From Caulobacter segnis ATCC 21756 (GTDB lineage: Bacteria; Pseudomonadota; Alphaproteobacteria; Caulobacterales; Caulobacteraceae): 64,000 bases of DNA. Positions 43,391 through 52,750 of this stretch are shown here, one piece after another. The translations under genes were made by a program, and so were the position numbers. The notes beneath the pieces were generated by a model. It did not search any database. It was not told where the DNA came from and worked only from the letters and a program-made list of their open reading frames with translations. Each line of letters opens with the position of its first letter. Positions within the stretch are counted from its first letter, which is position 1. The DNA lies in the NCBI RefSeq assembly GCF_000092285.1, contig NC_014100.1, positions 3,224,001 through 3,288,000 of the forward strand. Direction: 5' to 3'.

Positions 43391-44074
43391 CTAAAAGCCA
43401 ACGCCGGTCTGCGCCATAAGGCCAAGGGCGATCGCTCGTTTGTCCTCGGGATAGCGAGGCGAAGCCGCGCTTGGCCTTTGGCGAAATTCAGCGCACCACC
43501 GCGCGAGCCTTTGGCAGTCATCGGGAACCGGGACATCGTAGAAGTCGGCGGCGTATTGAAGCGTCGCCATGGCGACGCAATCGGCGATGGTCACGCGATC
43601 ACCGGTGATGAAATCGCTCTGGCTCATCATTTTTTCGATCAGTCTCAGTTGATCGAAGTAGCGCGCCGCGCAGATGGCGGCGACATCGAGACTGATGCGC
43701 ACAGTGTCCCGGCCAAGGTCGCTGCCGTGGCGGGCCCAAAGGCCAAAAAACGTCAGGGCCTCATCGAAGACCTGGACGAACTCACGGGTTCTCGCTTTCG
43801 CCGCGGGCGTAGCCCCGAGCATGTCGGGACCGGAAACCTTAGATTCCAGATATTCAAGGATCGCTAGAGACTGTCCGATGATCGCGCCGTCCTCATCCCG
43901 CAGGATCGGCATGGCGCCCGTGGGCGTCAGCGCCTTGATGGAGGCTGGCGGCACGCCGGCCTGCTTGTCCGGCGCATCGAAGATCACTCGCTCGACATTC
44001 GGCGGGCTCTTCTCGGCAAGATAGATATTGACCCTCTGAGGATAGGGGCCGAAGGCGAAATTGTAGATTTTCAT
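43391..44074 (-). CDS. glutathione S-transferase
   Basis: A 227-residue cytosolic GST: thioredoxin-like N-domain (IYNFAFGPYPQRVNIYLAEK; TGAMPILRDEDGAIIGQSLA with the cis-Pro and Glu/Ser glutathione contacts) and an all-helical C-domain (FITGDRVTIADCVAMATLQY). The ITGDRVTIAD motif is a conserved C-terminal GST signature. It conjugates or reduces electrophiles with glutathione. The methyltransferase gene 43 bases upstream on the same strand may be cotranscribed. Substrate unknown. Confidence 0.9.
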   Translation of the reverse strand: MKIYNFAFGPYPQRVNIYLAEKSPPNVERVIFDAPDKQAGVPPASIKALTPTGAMPILRDEDGAIIGQSLAILEYLESKVSGPDMLGATPAAKARTREFVQVFDEALTFFGLWARHGSDLGRDTVRISLDVAAICAARYFDQLRLIEKMMSQSDFITGDRVTIADCVAMATLQYAADFYDVPVPDDCQRLARWCAEFRQRPSAASPRYPEDKRAIALGLMAQTGVGF

Positions 44075-44117
44075 CGGCGCGACCTAGATCTCCGCGCGCG
44101 TTCGCGGCGGGCGCTCA

Positions 44118-44801
44118 TCATTTGCCGCATGTCGCGACCCAACCTCGAAATGAAAAGGCGGCGTAGAACAGCGCCGGGTTTTCAAAGCCGGCCTGGCGCA
44201 GCAGCTCTTCTTCGGCGTCGGGCGCCAGGAGCGGCAGGCGATCGGCCATCGCCCTGGCGGCGCCACGCGCTTTGGTCGGGTCTGAGCCGGAATGATCGGC
44301 GAACGCCGCCGAGCGCGTCAGCCAGAGACCGGCATCGCCGCCAGGCGCAGTGTGATGCGCGATGACCAGGGCGGCGCCCGGCTTCAGGCGGCGGCGGATT
44401 TCCCGCAGCGTGCGCAGCCGCTCGTCCCGATCGAGGAAATGCAGCGTGAGCAGGCAGGTCGCGCCGTCGAACAGGGCCAAGGGCGCCTCATCGACCGTTC
44501 CGGCCAGAAGTTGAACCCTTTCGGCGCACGCCAGGGTCGCTCGCCGTGCGAGATCGAGCATGGCGGGCGAGGGATCGACGCCGGTGAACCGCCAATCGGG
44601 CCGAGCCTCCGCGAAGGCCTTCAGCTCCAGCCCGCCTCCAGCGCCAACGACAAGCACGTGGGCTGGACCGGGTGCTTGTTCGGCGAGGAGAAGTTGGGTC
44701 ATGCGATGCAGGTCCGCCAGGCCCGGCACCCTTCTGGGGGTCTCCTGGCCATAGGTCGAGACAGCGTCGGGGTTCAGAAAAGGGATGAGGTTGTCGTTCA
44801 T
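44118..44801 (-). CDS. class I SAM-dependent methyltransferase
   Basis: A 227-residue protein from ATG 44801 behind CGAGGGT; the long upstream frame extension is not supported. Motif I is VLVVGAGGGLELKAFAEARP, post-I WRFTGVDPSPAMLDLARR and motif IV ATCLLTLHFLDRDERLRTLR, as in small-molecule methyltransferases. The region following, GAALVIAHHTAP, completes the fold. It lies between the exporter and the GST genes, which suggests, without proof, a detoxification cassette. Confidence 0.87.
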   Translation of the reverse strand: MNDNLIPFLNPDAVSTYGQETPRRVPGLADLHRMTQLLLAEQAPGPAHVLVVGAGGGLELKAFAEARPDWRFTGVDPSPAMLDLARRATLACAERVQLLAGTVDEAPLALFDGATCLLTLHFLDRDERLRTLREIRRRLKPGAALVIAHHTAPGGDAGLWLTRSAAFADHSGSDPTKARGAARAMADRLPLLAPDAEEELLRQAGFENPALFYAAFSFRGWVATCGK

Positions 44802-44844
44802 ACCCTCGCCCCGATCCCCCAGGGGCGAGGACTCGCCAGGGCCG

Positions 44845-46467
44845 TCATGGCTTGAGATTCCGCGCGTTCGACCCGGGCGGGGTCCGAACCGCTTGGCCGG
44901 GCGCGCGTGGGGCGGGGCCGCGCGGAATGACGAAGACGAGCAGGACCGCCATGACGGCGACGCCCGCCCACATGGATTGTCGCCAGCCTTCGACGAAGGC
45001 CTCCTGAGCGATCTGATAGAGCGCGCGGCCATAGGGGCGCCCGTCGTCGACCATGGCCATGGCGTTTGCGATGTTCTGCCCAGCCAAGACGGCGGCCTCG
45101 GCCGGGAACCCCGCTAGCCGCGGCGTCAACGCGCCGCCGTAGCCCGCGGCGAACACAGCGCCCAGGAGCGCCACGCCAAGGGACGTCCCAAGCTCGCGCG
45201 TGACGTCATTGAGCGCCGAGGCGACGCCTTGTTGTTCCTGGGGAAGCGATGAGGTGATCGCTTCGGTCGAGGGCGCCATGGCCAACCCCATGCCGACCCC
45301 CATGGTCACCATCCCCGGCAGGACCGAAAGATAGCCGCCATTGACGGAGACCAGCAGCGACATGAGCGCCAGTCCGGCGCCTCCAAGGAGCACGCCGCTG
45401 GCGATGGTCGCCCTAGGGCCGATCCTGGCCGAAAGTCGCGGCGCCACGCCGGAGAACACCATCATCAGCAAGGCCATGGGCATCAGGCCAAGCGTGGCCC
45501 GTAGTCCCGACCAGCCGAGAACGGCTTGGAAAAAGGGATAGAGGACGACGAACACACCGGCCTGGACCCCAAACCATGTCACCAGCGAGACCGCTCCGCG
45601 GGCGAGCCGGGGCCGTCCAAACAACCTGATATCGAGCAATGGCTCGGCCTGCTGGAGTTCCCAGACGACGAAGGCGACGAAGGCGCAGAGACCTAGGGCG
45701 AGACCCGCCAAGGTCTGCGCGGCCGTCCAGCCGGCCGCCGGGCCTTCGTGAAGCGCATAGCTCGCGCCCATGACCGCCAGTAGGGACAGAAGCGACCCGA
45801 GACCATCAAAACGATGCCTGAAGACCTGCCGGGAATTGGGAACCGATCGCAGGGCCAGAACGAAGGCGATGAGGACCAGCATCACGGGGAGGGCGAACAA
45901 CCAACGCCAGGTCAGAAAATCGACCAGAACAGCCGATAGAAACATGCCCAGGACGCCCCCTGCCCCGGCCACGCCCGTCCAGACGCCGATGGCCTTTGAC
46001 CGTTCTTCGGCGGGGAAGACCGAAGTGATAACCGAAAGCGTGACGGGCATGATCATCGCCGCCCCAAGGCCGCTCAGGCCGCGGGCGGCGAGCATGACGC
46101 CGACGGTGGGCGCCAATCCGGACGCGACGCTCGCAACACCGAAGACGGCAAGGCCTGTCAGCAGAACGGGCTTGCGCCCCCACCGATCGCCAACCGCGCC
46201 GAGGGGCAGTAAAAGGGCGGCCAAGCTTATGGCATAGATGTTGATAACCCAGAGAACTTGGCTCTGAGAGGCGCCAAGCTCGAGGGCGAGATGGGGTTGG
46301 GCGACATTGAGGCCGGTCACCGCGGCGATCACGGCCATCAAGGCGACGCAGACAGCGATAAGGATGCGGCGTCGGCGGTTGGGGTCGTCAATCGTCGGAT
46401 CGATCGGCTGCGCGTTTGATGGGGAAGCGGCGTCCAGGATAGGACGTGTACGGTCAAAGCTGGACAT
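44845..46467 (-). CDS. MFS exporter, DHA2 (EmrB/QacA) family
   Basis: A 540-residue transporter with about 14 helices. The family motif DRWGRKPVLLTGLAVFGVAS (motif A) and the GARGLSGLGAAMIMPVTLSV-like motif C region are seen, along with LGTSLGVALLGAVFA. DHA2 exporters use the proton gradient to expel dyes, biocides and antibiotics. It is divergent from the Rrf2 gene across two operators at 46484-46536, the nearer only 17 bases from its start, so repression is expected until an inducer binds Rrf2. Confidence 0.9.
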   Translation of the reverse strand: MSSFDRTRPILDAASPSNAQPIDPTIDDPNRRRRILIAVCVALMAVIAAVTGLNVAQPHLALELGASQSQVLWVINIYAISLAALLLPLGAVGDRWGRKPVLLTGLAVFGVASVASGLAPTVGVMLAARGLSGLGAAMIMPVTLSVITSVFPAEERSKAIGVWTGVAGAGGVLGMFLSAVLVDFLTWRWLFALPVMLVLIAFVLALRSVPNSRQVFRHRFDGLGSLLSLLAVMGASYALHEGPAAGWTAAQTLAGLALGLCAFVAFVVWELQQAEPLLDIRLFGRPRLARGAVSLVTWFGVQAGVFVVLYPFFQAVLGWSGLRATLGLMPMALLMMVFSGVAPRLSARIGPRATIASGVLLGGAGLALMSLLVSVNGGYLSVLPGMVTMGVGMGLAMAPSTEAITSSLPQEQQGVASALNDVTRELGTSLGVALLGAVFAAGYGGALTPRLAGFPAEAAVLAGQNIANAMAMVDDGRPYGRALYQIAQEAFVEGWRQSMWAGVAVMAVLLVFVIPRGPAPRAPGQAVRTPPGSNARNLKP

Positions 46468-46483
46468 AGCGACACCAAGTCAC

Positions 46484-46536
46484 GTATCAGATGATGCTAC
46501 GTAACACCCCGCACATCATGTATCAACGACTGATAC
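46484..46536. promoter_or_regulatory. pair of GTATCA-N5-TG(A/C)TAC operators
   Basis: Operator 1 is GTATCA-GATGA-TGCTAC (46484-46500) and operator 2 GTATCA-ACGAC-TGATAC (46520-46536); both are flanked by ACGT on one or both sides. Their starts are 36 bases apart. They lie in the 138-base gap between the divergent exporter and Rrf2 genes, the natural place for Rrf2 to repress both. Confidence 0.7.
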
Positions 46537-46605
46537 GTGATCTTCCGATGACGACACAGACGGGCGCGCGCGGGCCCCGATCGCCTAAGCGCTGGGGGCT
46601 TCTGA

Positions 46606-47025
46606 ATGAACAAGGACACGAGGCTTTCCGACGTGCTGCATGTGCTCTTGCACATGGCCCAAGTCGATCAGCCCCTGACCTCCGAGGTCTTGGCCAAAAG
46701 CATGGGCACCAATCCGGCGGTTTTTCGTCGCACCATGGCTGGCTTGCGCGAGGCCGGCTATGTGCGTTCCGGCAAAGGACACGGAGGCGGCTGGCGCCTG
46801 GGCCGTCCGCTAGACCAGATCACCTTGCTGGCCATCTACGAGGCCCTCAATCGTCCCCGGCTGTTCGCCATCGGCTATCGCAGCGACCATCCCGACTGCC
46901 TGATCGAGCAAAACGTAAACGCCGCTCTATCCGAGACGATGGCGCAGGCCGAGGCGCTCTTTATCGAGCGGTTCGGACAGGTGACCCTTGACCAGCTTTC
47001 GCCGGCGACCGACCCGCACCACTAG
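46606..47025 (+). CDS. Rrf2 family transcriptional regulator
   Basis: A 139-residue regulator. The N-terminal winged helix (LSDVLHVLLHMAQVDQPLTS, EVLAKSMGTNPAVFRRTMAG) and the Rrf2 glycine pattern (SGKGHGGGWRLGRP) are visible. The three-cysteine Fe-S cluster found in IscR/NsrR is missing (only one Cys, in DCLIEQN), so it belongs to the YwnA-like group that senses something else, such as oxidants or toxic ligands. It faces the MFS exporter across two matching operators. Confidence 0.88.
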   Translation: MNKDTRLSDVLHVLLHMAQVDQPLTSEVLAKSMGTNPAVFRRTMAGLREAGYVRSGKGHGGGWRLGRPLDQITLLAIYEALNRPRLFAIGYRSDHPDCLIEQNVNAALSETMAQAEALFIERFGQVTLDQLSPATDPHH

Positions 47026-47423
47026 CCCCGTGGACGGCTGACGCGCCGCCCCTGAGCGTCACCACGCGGCGCGGCAGCCAACGCCCCCCCACACCGGCTG
47101 CTCCATACAGAATCCAGCCCCCCGGTCGCTAGCTTGAACTAGAGCAGGAGCATGACTTGCACTTGAGCCGACCTCATCCACACCAATAAACTGCAGAAAC
47201 TTGCGTCGACCAACTTAGCAATCAGCACTGAGAGATCTTTGAGAAGTTGAAAAGGCAGGGAATACAACCGAACCCGCGCGTCGAAGCGTCGCATTATACA
47301 TCCAAGCCCACCCCCAAAACCCCCGATTAACCAATATAGCTTAGACATCACACGCTACAGCGTGGACAATTCTCGCGAAACTCAACCCAGAGCTAAGGCC
47401 CGCGAGAAACATGGGGCGGATTG
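47026..47423. other. AT-rich intergenic stretch before the chemoreceptor gene
   Basis: About 400 bases, less GC-rich than the coding DNA around it. A 12-base palindrome CACGCT-AC-AGCGTG lies at 47351-47364, about 60 bases before the chemoreceptor start. AATATAG at 47333 resembles one half of the operator used at 54-62 kb but has no partner half. No RNA gene or convincing protein is recognised; a 70-codon leftward frame at 47139-47351 has no ribosome binding site. Confidence 0.4.
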
Positions 47424-49220
47424 ATGCTGAAGAGATTTGCGAAAGCTGGAAGCGCCATCGACCGGGCTCAAGTGCTCGACGCGCTGCGGGCCAATGTCAT
47501 GGTCGCCGACGCCAAGCTCAACATCACCTATATGAACAGCGCCGTGCGCGCGCTCCTGGAGGAGAGCGAGGCGGACCTTCGCAAGGAATTGCCCAACTTC
47601 AGCGTCGCCAAGTTGGTCGGCAGCAATATCGACGTGTTCCACAAAAACCCGTCCCACCAGCGCGATCTGCTGGCCAAGCTCACCCAACCGCACAACGCCA
47701 CGATCCGCGTGGGCAAGCTGGCCTTCGATCTGCTGGTGACACCCTTGCGCGAGAACGGCAAGACCACGGGCTTCGTGGTTGAGTGGGCCAACGCCAAGGA
47801 ACGGCTGCTCAACATGGACTACACCGCCCAGATCGCGGCGATCAGCCGATCTCAGGCGATGATCGAGTTCGATGTCGACGGCACGATCGTCAACGCCAAC
47901 GAGAACTTCCTCAAGACCATGGGCTACGCCCTGGATGAGGTCGTCGGCCGCAAGCACAGCATGTTCACCGAGCCGGCCTATCGCGACAGTCAGGACTACG
48001 CCGACTTCTGGGCCAGCCTCGTCCGCGGCGAATATAAGGCCGCCGAGTTCACGCGGATGGGCAAGGGTGGCCGGATCGTGACGATCCAGGGCTCCTACAA
48101 TCCGATCCTTAACGACAAGGGCAGGGTCGTGAAGATCGTCAAATTCGCCACGGATGTCACCAAACGGGTCGAGGCGGTCAATGAGATCGGCGCGGCCCTG
48201 ACGGCTCTGGCGGGTGGCGACCTCGAACAACGGATCGAGCAGGCCTTCACCCCCGAACTGGACAAGCTGCGCCTGGATTTCAATCGGGCCTTGGAAACCT
48301 TGCAGGGCACTATGCAGCTCGTCGGGCGCACGGCCGCGACCATCCGCGCCGGAACCGACGAGATCAGAAGCTCCTCGGACGATCTGTCCAAGCGCACCGA
48401 ACAGCAGGCCGCGAGCCTGGAAGAGACGGCCGCCGCCCTCGACGAGATCACCGCGACGGTCAAGCGCGCCGCCGAGAACGCCACGCAAGCCTCGTCGGCC
48501 GCGTCCAGCACGCGAAATGAAGTCGAACAGTCGGGCGCGGTGATGCGCGAAGCGGTTTCGGCGATGGGCGAGATCGAGCAAAGCTCCGGGCAGATCACAC
48601 AGATCATCGGGGTGATCGACGAGATCGCCTTCCAGACCAACCTGCTGGCCCTAAACGCGGGCGTCGAGGCCGCGCGCGCCGGCGAAGCCGGCCGAGGCTT
48701 CGCGGTCGTCGCCCAGGAGGTGCGGGCCCTGGCCCAGCGCAGCGCCGACGCCGCCAAGGAGATCAAGACGCTGATCGCCAGCAGCACGGCCCAGGTGGGC
48801 CGCGGCGTGAAGCTGGTGGGCGATACGGGTCAAGCCTTGGGCCAGATCGTCGAGAAGGTCGCGCAGATCGACAGCCTCATCTCCGAGATCGCCACCTCCT
48901 CTCGCGAGCAGGCCACCGGGCTCAACGAGGTGAACGCCGCCGTCAACCAGATGGATCAGGTCACTCAGCAGAACGCGGCCATGGTCGAGCAGGCCACCGC
49001 CGCGGCGCACTCGCTGCGTGAGGAGACCCAGTCGCTGACCGACTTGATCGGCAAGTTCCAGTATGGCGATGGCGCGGCTGTCGCACCGTCACGCACCACG
49101 ACCAAGCCGGCGCCCTCCCCCGTTCACGCGGCGCAACAGAAGATCAAGGCCTTCGCCGGAGCCCGGCCGGGCGCGGCGGGCGCCGCCGCCCTGAAAACCG
49201 AAGCCTGGGAGGAGTTCTGA
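47424..49220 (+). CDS. soluble PAS-domain methyl-accepting chemotaxis protein
   Basis: A 598-residue receptor without transmembrane segments. Residues about 15-110 form a PAS-like domain, about 135-250 a second PAS of the aerotaxis type ([20 protein letters not shown]), then a HAMP-like linker and a signalling coil with the conserved tip [20 protein letters not shown]. It ends in EAWEEF, resembling the short tether that recruits methylation enzymes. Such receptors sense redox state or cytoplasmic ligands and control the flagellar motor via CheA. The CheW gene starts at the same base its stop ends. Confidence 0.92.
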   Translation: MLKRFAKAGSAIDRAQVLDALRANVMVADAKLNITYMNSAVRALLEESEADLRKELPNFSVAKLVGSNIDVFHKNPSHQRDLLAKLTQPHNATIRVGKLAFDLLVTPLRENGKTTGFVVEWANAKERLLNMDYTAQIAAISRSQAMIEFDVDGTIVNANENFLKTMGYALDEVVGRKHSMFTEPAYRDSQDYADFWASLVRGEYKAAEFTRMGKGGRIVTIQGSYNPILNDKGRVVKIVKFATDVTKRVEAVNEIGAALTALAGGDLEQRIEQAFTPELDKLRLDFNRALETLQGTMQLVGRTAATIRAGTDEIRSSSDDLSKRTEQQAASLEETAAALDEITATVKRAAENATQASSAASSTRNEVEQSGAVMREAVSAMGEIEQSSGQITQIIGVIDEIAFQTNLLALNAGVEAARAGEAGRGFAVVAQEVRALAQRSADAAKEIKTLIASSTAQVGRGVKLVGDTGQALGQIVEKVAQIDSLISEIATSSREQATGLNEVNAAVNQMDQVTQQNAAMVEQATAAAHSLREETQSLTDLIGKFQYGDGAAVAPSRTTTKPAPSPVHAAQQKIKAFAGARPGAAGAAALKTEAWEEF

Positions 49221-49675
49221 TGACGGAGCTCGCGACCGCCGGCCAGCTGGAGCTGATTTCTTTTGAAATCGGCGGCCAGGAGTTCTGCATCGACATCAGT
49301 GTCGTCCGGGAGATCCGTGGGTGGACGCCCGCCATGCCCATGCCTCAGACGCCTGATTATATCCGGGGCGTCATCAATCTGCGAGGCGTGGTCATGGCGG
49401 TGCTCGATCTTCGACACCGCCTGGGGCTTGGCCGCACGGAACCTTCGTCGCGCAACGTCATCGTCGTTGTCCAGTTCAATGACCAGATGGTTGGGCTGCT
49501 CGTCGACGCGGTGCAAGAGACCTTCATGGTCGACGCCGAGCGGTTGCAATCCCCGCCGGCCATGGACGCGACCGTCGAGACGTTCATAGACGCGATCATC
49601 CCGCTCGATGGGCGGATGCTCAGCCGCCTCGTGGTCGGCGCTTTACTGCCAGGCGGCTTGGCCATGGCCGCATAG
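49220..49675 (+). CDS. cheW: chemotaxis coupling protein CheW
   Basis: A 151-residue CheW with the two SH3-like subdomains: LELISFEIGGQEFCIDISVV, IRGWTPAMPMPQTPDYIRGV, then INLRGVVMAVLDLRHRLGLG, all characteristic. It joins receptors to the CheA kinase. The start overlaps the chemoreceptor stop by one base, so both are probably made together as a receptor module. No cheA, cheR or cheY is nearby; a kinase must come from elsewhere in the genome. Confidence 0.94.
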   Translation: MTELATAGQLELISFEIGGQEFCIDISVVREIRGWTPAMPMPQTPDYIRGVINLRGVVMAVLDLRHRLGLGRTEPSSRNVIVVVQFNDQMVGLLVDAVQETFMVDAERLQSPPAMDATVETFIDAIIPLDGRMLSRLVVGALLPGGLAMAA

Positions 49676-49901
49676 GCTGCCGGGTTACGCTAACCGCAGA
49701 CCTTGGACGGGCTCCAGAGGGCGATATCCAAGACGCGCTGGACCGTAGGAATGGGTCACGCGGATAAGCGCTGCGAAGGGTTGCTCGCCGGATCGGCCTG
49801 GCTTGGTCCAGCGAGTTGCGGGACGCTCGGTCGCCCGCGCGCTTGGCCCCTCACAATCAAGAAGCAACGTGCAAGACCGCCTAGGCAATCGCGACGAAGG
49901 G

Positions 49902-50777
49902 TTATCGCGCCGCCGGCTTTTGCCCCTGGCCCGCCGGCGCCATCACCTCTTGGACCGCCGGTTGCGCACGAAGCCAGCTTCCGACATCGACCAGCAGCGG
50001 CGGCAGCGCTGGATTGGGCCACTCGCGATTGTCGCGGATCACGCGAAACGTGTCGGTGGCGTAGAAGACCTGTACATCGTGGGCGGGAGGCCGCCCGCAA
50101 TCGACCAATATGGCGCGATCCCCGGTCCAGACCACCCTGCCCACGCAGCCCTCCAGCTTCTCGTCCGGGGCTAGTCGCACAGGCTGATTGGAGTAGCCGA
50201 CCTCCGAGACGGCCCAGACCATCGCCCCGCTGAAGAACAGGTATATGAGCCCGACGCCGCCATAGACGAAACGACGAACGCCTTCATGCGCCAACTCTGT
50301 CAGTCTGGCCCCGAGACCGCTGCCCGGCGCTCGGGGCGCGCGCCATCGTTGGTCAAAGAAAAGGGCAACGCCAGCGCCGATCAGCCATCCGAGTAGCGCC
50401 ACGAGCCACCATGTCCGCAAGACGCGAGGTCCGTAGCCGATTGGCCAGCCGACGAGCCACAGGACGATCAAGGCCGCAAAGAAAGCGATGACGGCAACCA
50501 GCTTGCTCCGACGTGACGCGATCCAGATGAATCCCACAGCGTAACCGCCGGCCATGAGCGCGGGCATCGTCGCCACCTGCAGGCCAGACATCAGTACGTC
50601 GGCGGGCGCCGCTATCAAAAGAAAGTTCTGCCCCCAGACGTCGAAGATCAGTGTGTTCACGAGCGTCGAGGCCAAGAAAGCCAAGCCCGTAAGCAGCGCG
50701 GCTCGTTCGGCCTTGCGCCAAAAATCACGCCATACGGCGAGCCAGCCGCTTTGGGCGGCTTCTTGCGATTTGTCCAT
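49902..50777 (-). CDS. membrane protein of unknown function
   Basis: A 291-residue protein from ATG 50777; a longer frame to 50885 lacks a site. Hydrophobic segments include LLTGLAFLASTLVNTLIF, DVLMSGLQVATMPALMAGGY, LVAVIAFFAALIVLWLVGW and RTWWLVALLGWLIGAGVALF, then one more helix near FVYGGVGLIYLFFSGAMVW, so about five helices. The last 100 residues are soluble (LEGCVGRVVWTGDRAILVDC, VFYATDTFRVIRDN) and may lie outside the membrane. I do not recognise the family. The gene has no close neighbour on its strand. Confidence 0.7.
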   Translation of the reverse strand: MDKSQEAAQSGWLAVWRDFWRKAERAALLTGLAFLASTLVNTLIFDVWGQNFLLIAAPADVLMSGLQVATMPALMAGGYAVGFIWIASRRSKLVAVIAFFAALIVLWLVGWPIGYGPRVLRTWWLVALLGWLIGAGVALFFDQRWRAPRAPGSGLGARLTELAHEGVRRFVYGGVGLIYLFFSGAMVWAVSEVGYSNQPVRLAPDEKLEGCVGRVVWTGDRAILVDCGRPPAHDVQVFYATDTFRVIRDNREWPNPALPPLLVDVGSWLRAQPAVQEVMAPAGQGQKPAAR

Positions 50778-51397
50778 GGTCGTTCCCAAGCCGTCAGCGG
50801 CTTGGATATGGCTCGCAACACTAACTCGACCGTTACCACCCGAAAGTTGGTCGGATCCTTTGAGGATCAGGCCCTGCCAGCGCAAGGACGTCTTCGACCA
50901 GCTTCGAGTAGGTCACCTCGATTTTTGCTTCGTCGAGCACCGCACTCTCGAAGGTGTCGCCGAAACGACCGAGTCAATGGATCAAAAGGTCGGAGGTCAC
51001 GCGCCCTGCTTCGGCGGACGCGCCCGAGATAAGGTGTCTGTCGGACGACGGATGTTCGCCAGCGCGGCGATCTCGAAGCCCTCGTCAATCTGGCGATCGA
51101 CCAAGGTGGGAGGCTCGACGTTCTCCTGAACAACGCGGGATTGGACCATCTCACGGTTCGTCCACCTCGATGCCAAGGCATGGGACCGTGCTCGAGCTCC
51201 GTGTGAACTAACAGACGGTGAGGTCCAAGAAGAGCGGATTGAAGAGCGGGGCGAGAGACGAGACGAAGCCCGCCCCATCATGGGCGACGACAACCATTCC
51301 AGTATCTCGGAGACCTTGATCCACGACAGGCGGCTGTTGGGTTCGACCTTCTCGGCAAAGTCCAGCATCGATTGCTCCATGGCGCACCGATCGCCCG
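50778..51397. other. relic region with broken gene fragments
   Basis: 620 bases without an intact gene. Leftward from about 50976 to 50833 a frame reads a natural-looking protein end (FESAVLDEAKIEVTYSKLVE and onward to RPTFGW) but no start. A rightward SDR fragment lies at 51033-51211. Leftward at 51208-51380 two adjoining frames give [20 protein letters not shown] and then [20 protein letters not shown], looking like one protein broken by a frameshift. Together this looks like decay of two or three genes. Confidence 0.5.
51033..51211 (+). pseudogene. short-chain dehydrogenase fragment, frameshifted
   Basis: The first frame reads [20 protein letters not shown] then LNNAGLD, the unmistakable SDR NNAG region with its preceding helix. 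The SDR sequence then continues as HLDAKAWDR in a second frame and VLELRVN in a third, at the expected distance for the WDRVLxVN helix. Two frameshifts and missing ends make it a remnant. A stop precedes it in frame at 51030. Confidence 0.6.
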
Positions 51398-52624
51398 TCA
51401 GGCTGCAACGACCTTCATCGACACGGTCGTGTCGGAAAGCTTGGCCTTGTCGATAGGTGTTCGGGCGAGGACGAGCTGCTTGCCCACCATGAACTCCGGC
51501 GGGGCGTTGACCGCCGCGACCGATCTCACCACGTCACCCCGCAGGTAGAAGACGGCGAACGCGCCGCTGTCAGGGTCGCCGCGCACCACGACGTCATCGG
51601 TGTCCAGGGCGTAACCGGCGATCTGCAGTTTCAAGTCGTATTGATCCGACCACTGCCAAGGGCATTCAGGGGCTGGCCTGGGTCGCCCGGTGATGGCGGC
51701 TGCCGCTTGCTTGGCCTGCTCCAGGGCGTTGGGCACGCTCTCCAGGCGCAGCATGCGTTCGTAGACCGGCACGGGACGCTGGGCCACATCTCCGATGGCG
51801 AATATGTTGGGATCGGAAATGCTGCGCGCGTCCTGATCGACGACGACGCCGCTGGCGCATTCCAGACCGGCCCGCGCGGCCAATTCGTTGTTGGGCCTGG
51901 CGCCGACCCCCACCACGGCGACGTCGCAGGCAATCTGGCGTCCGTCGGCCAATTGCACCGCGCGGATCTGGTCCTGCTCGCCGACAAACCCCGCCACGGA
52001 GGCGTTGAGTTCGAGGCGCACGCCCTTGGACAGATGCCGAGCCTGAAAGAACTCAGACAGGGTCGTGCAGGCTACCCGCGCTAGCACCCGCTCCTCGCGT
52101 TCGATCACCACGACCTCGGCGCCGAGCGAACGCGCCGAGGCGGCCACCTCTAGCCCGATATAGCCGCCGCCGACGACGGCCAGGGTCTTCCCCGCGGCCA
52201 GGCGCAGCTTGAGAGCTTCGGCGTCGGCCGCTGTGCGCAGGCTCAAGACGCCATCGAGATCTGCGCCTTCGACAGGCAAGCTGATCGGCCGAGCGCCGGT
52301 GGCCAGGATCAGGGTGTCGTAGGCGAGACTGACGCCATCGTCGAGCGACACGGTCTTGGCGGCGCGATGAATGCTGATCGCCTTGACGCCCGCTCGAAAG
52401 TCAATGTCGTGGGCGGCGTAGAATTCCAGAGGCTTAAGCGCCAGGCTCTCGGCGTCGGCCTCGCCCTTCAGCCACGCCTTGCTGAGGGGCGGCCGCTGAT
52501 AGGGCGCGATCGGCTCCTCTCCGATAAGAAGAATGGGGCCCGCATGGCCGTATTGGCGAAGAAACGCCGCCGCTGAGCCACCCGCGTGCCCCGCGCCCAG
52601 GATTATCACCCTACCGTTGGACAT
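51398..52624 (-). CDS. FAD/NAD-dependent ferredoxin reductase
   Basis: A 408-residue two-dinucleotide-fold flavoprotein: FAD motif [56 protein letters not shown] motif [20 protein letters not shown] and [14 protein letters not shown]. It matches the rhodocoxin/putidaredoxin reductase group that feeds electrons to a 2Fe-2S ferredoxin and then a P450 or Rieske oxygenase. A P450 gene lies at 55500; no ferredoxin gene is seen in between. ATG 52624 is chosen over an upstream in-frame start because GGGGAG lies near. Confidence 0.9.
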   Translation of the reverse strand: MSNGRVIILGAGHAGGSAAAFLRQYGHAGPILLIGEEPIAPYQRPPLSKAWLKGEADAESLALKPLEFYAAHDIDFRAGVKAISIHRAAKTVSLDDGVSLAYDTLILATGARPISLPVEGADLDGVLSLRTAADAEALKLRLAAGKTLAVVGGGYIGLEVAASARSLGAEVVVIEREERVLARVACTTLSEFFQARHLSKGVRLELNASVAGFVGEQDQIRAVQLADGRQIACDVAVVGVGARPNNELAARAGLECASGVVVDQDARSISDPNIFAIGDVAQRPVPVYERMLRLESVPNALEQAKQAAAAITGRPRPAPECPWQWSDQYDLKLQIAGYALDTDDVVVRGDPDSGAFAVFYLRGDVVRSVAAVNAPPEFMVGKQLVLARTPIDKAKLSDTTVSMKVVAA

Positions 52625-52750
52625 GTCCGACGCGCTCCCCAGCCCCGACGCCGACACCGGCGCAGGGCGTTTGATCGGGCGACTGAACGCCCCCCAGACA
52701 AATTCCATGGTTTTAGCCCCCACCCGATCGAGGGAAGGCCGCCTTAGGTT

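Noticed and set aside
47333..47342. AATATAGCTT resembling the AATATAG operator half
   Set aside because: The second half at the expected spacing reads CATCACA, a poor match to CTATATT, and the gene downstream is unrelated.
47139..47351. 70-codon leftward frame, partly hydrophobic, in the AT-rich gap
   Set aside because: It could pass for a small membrane protein but has no ribosome binding site and no neighbour on its strand.
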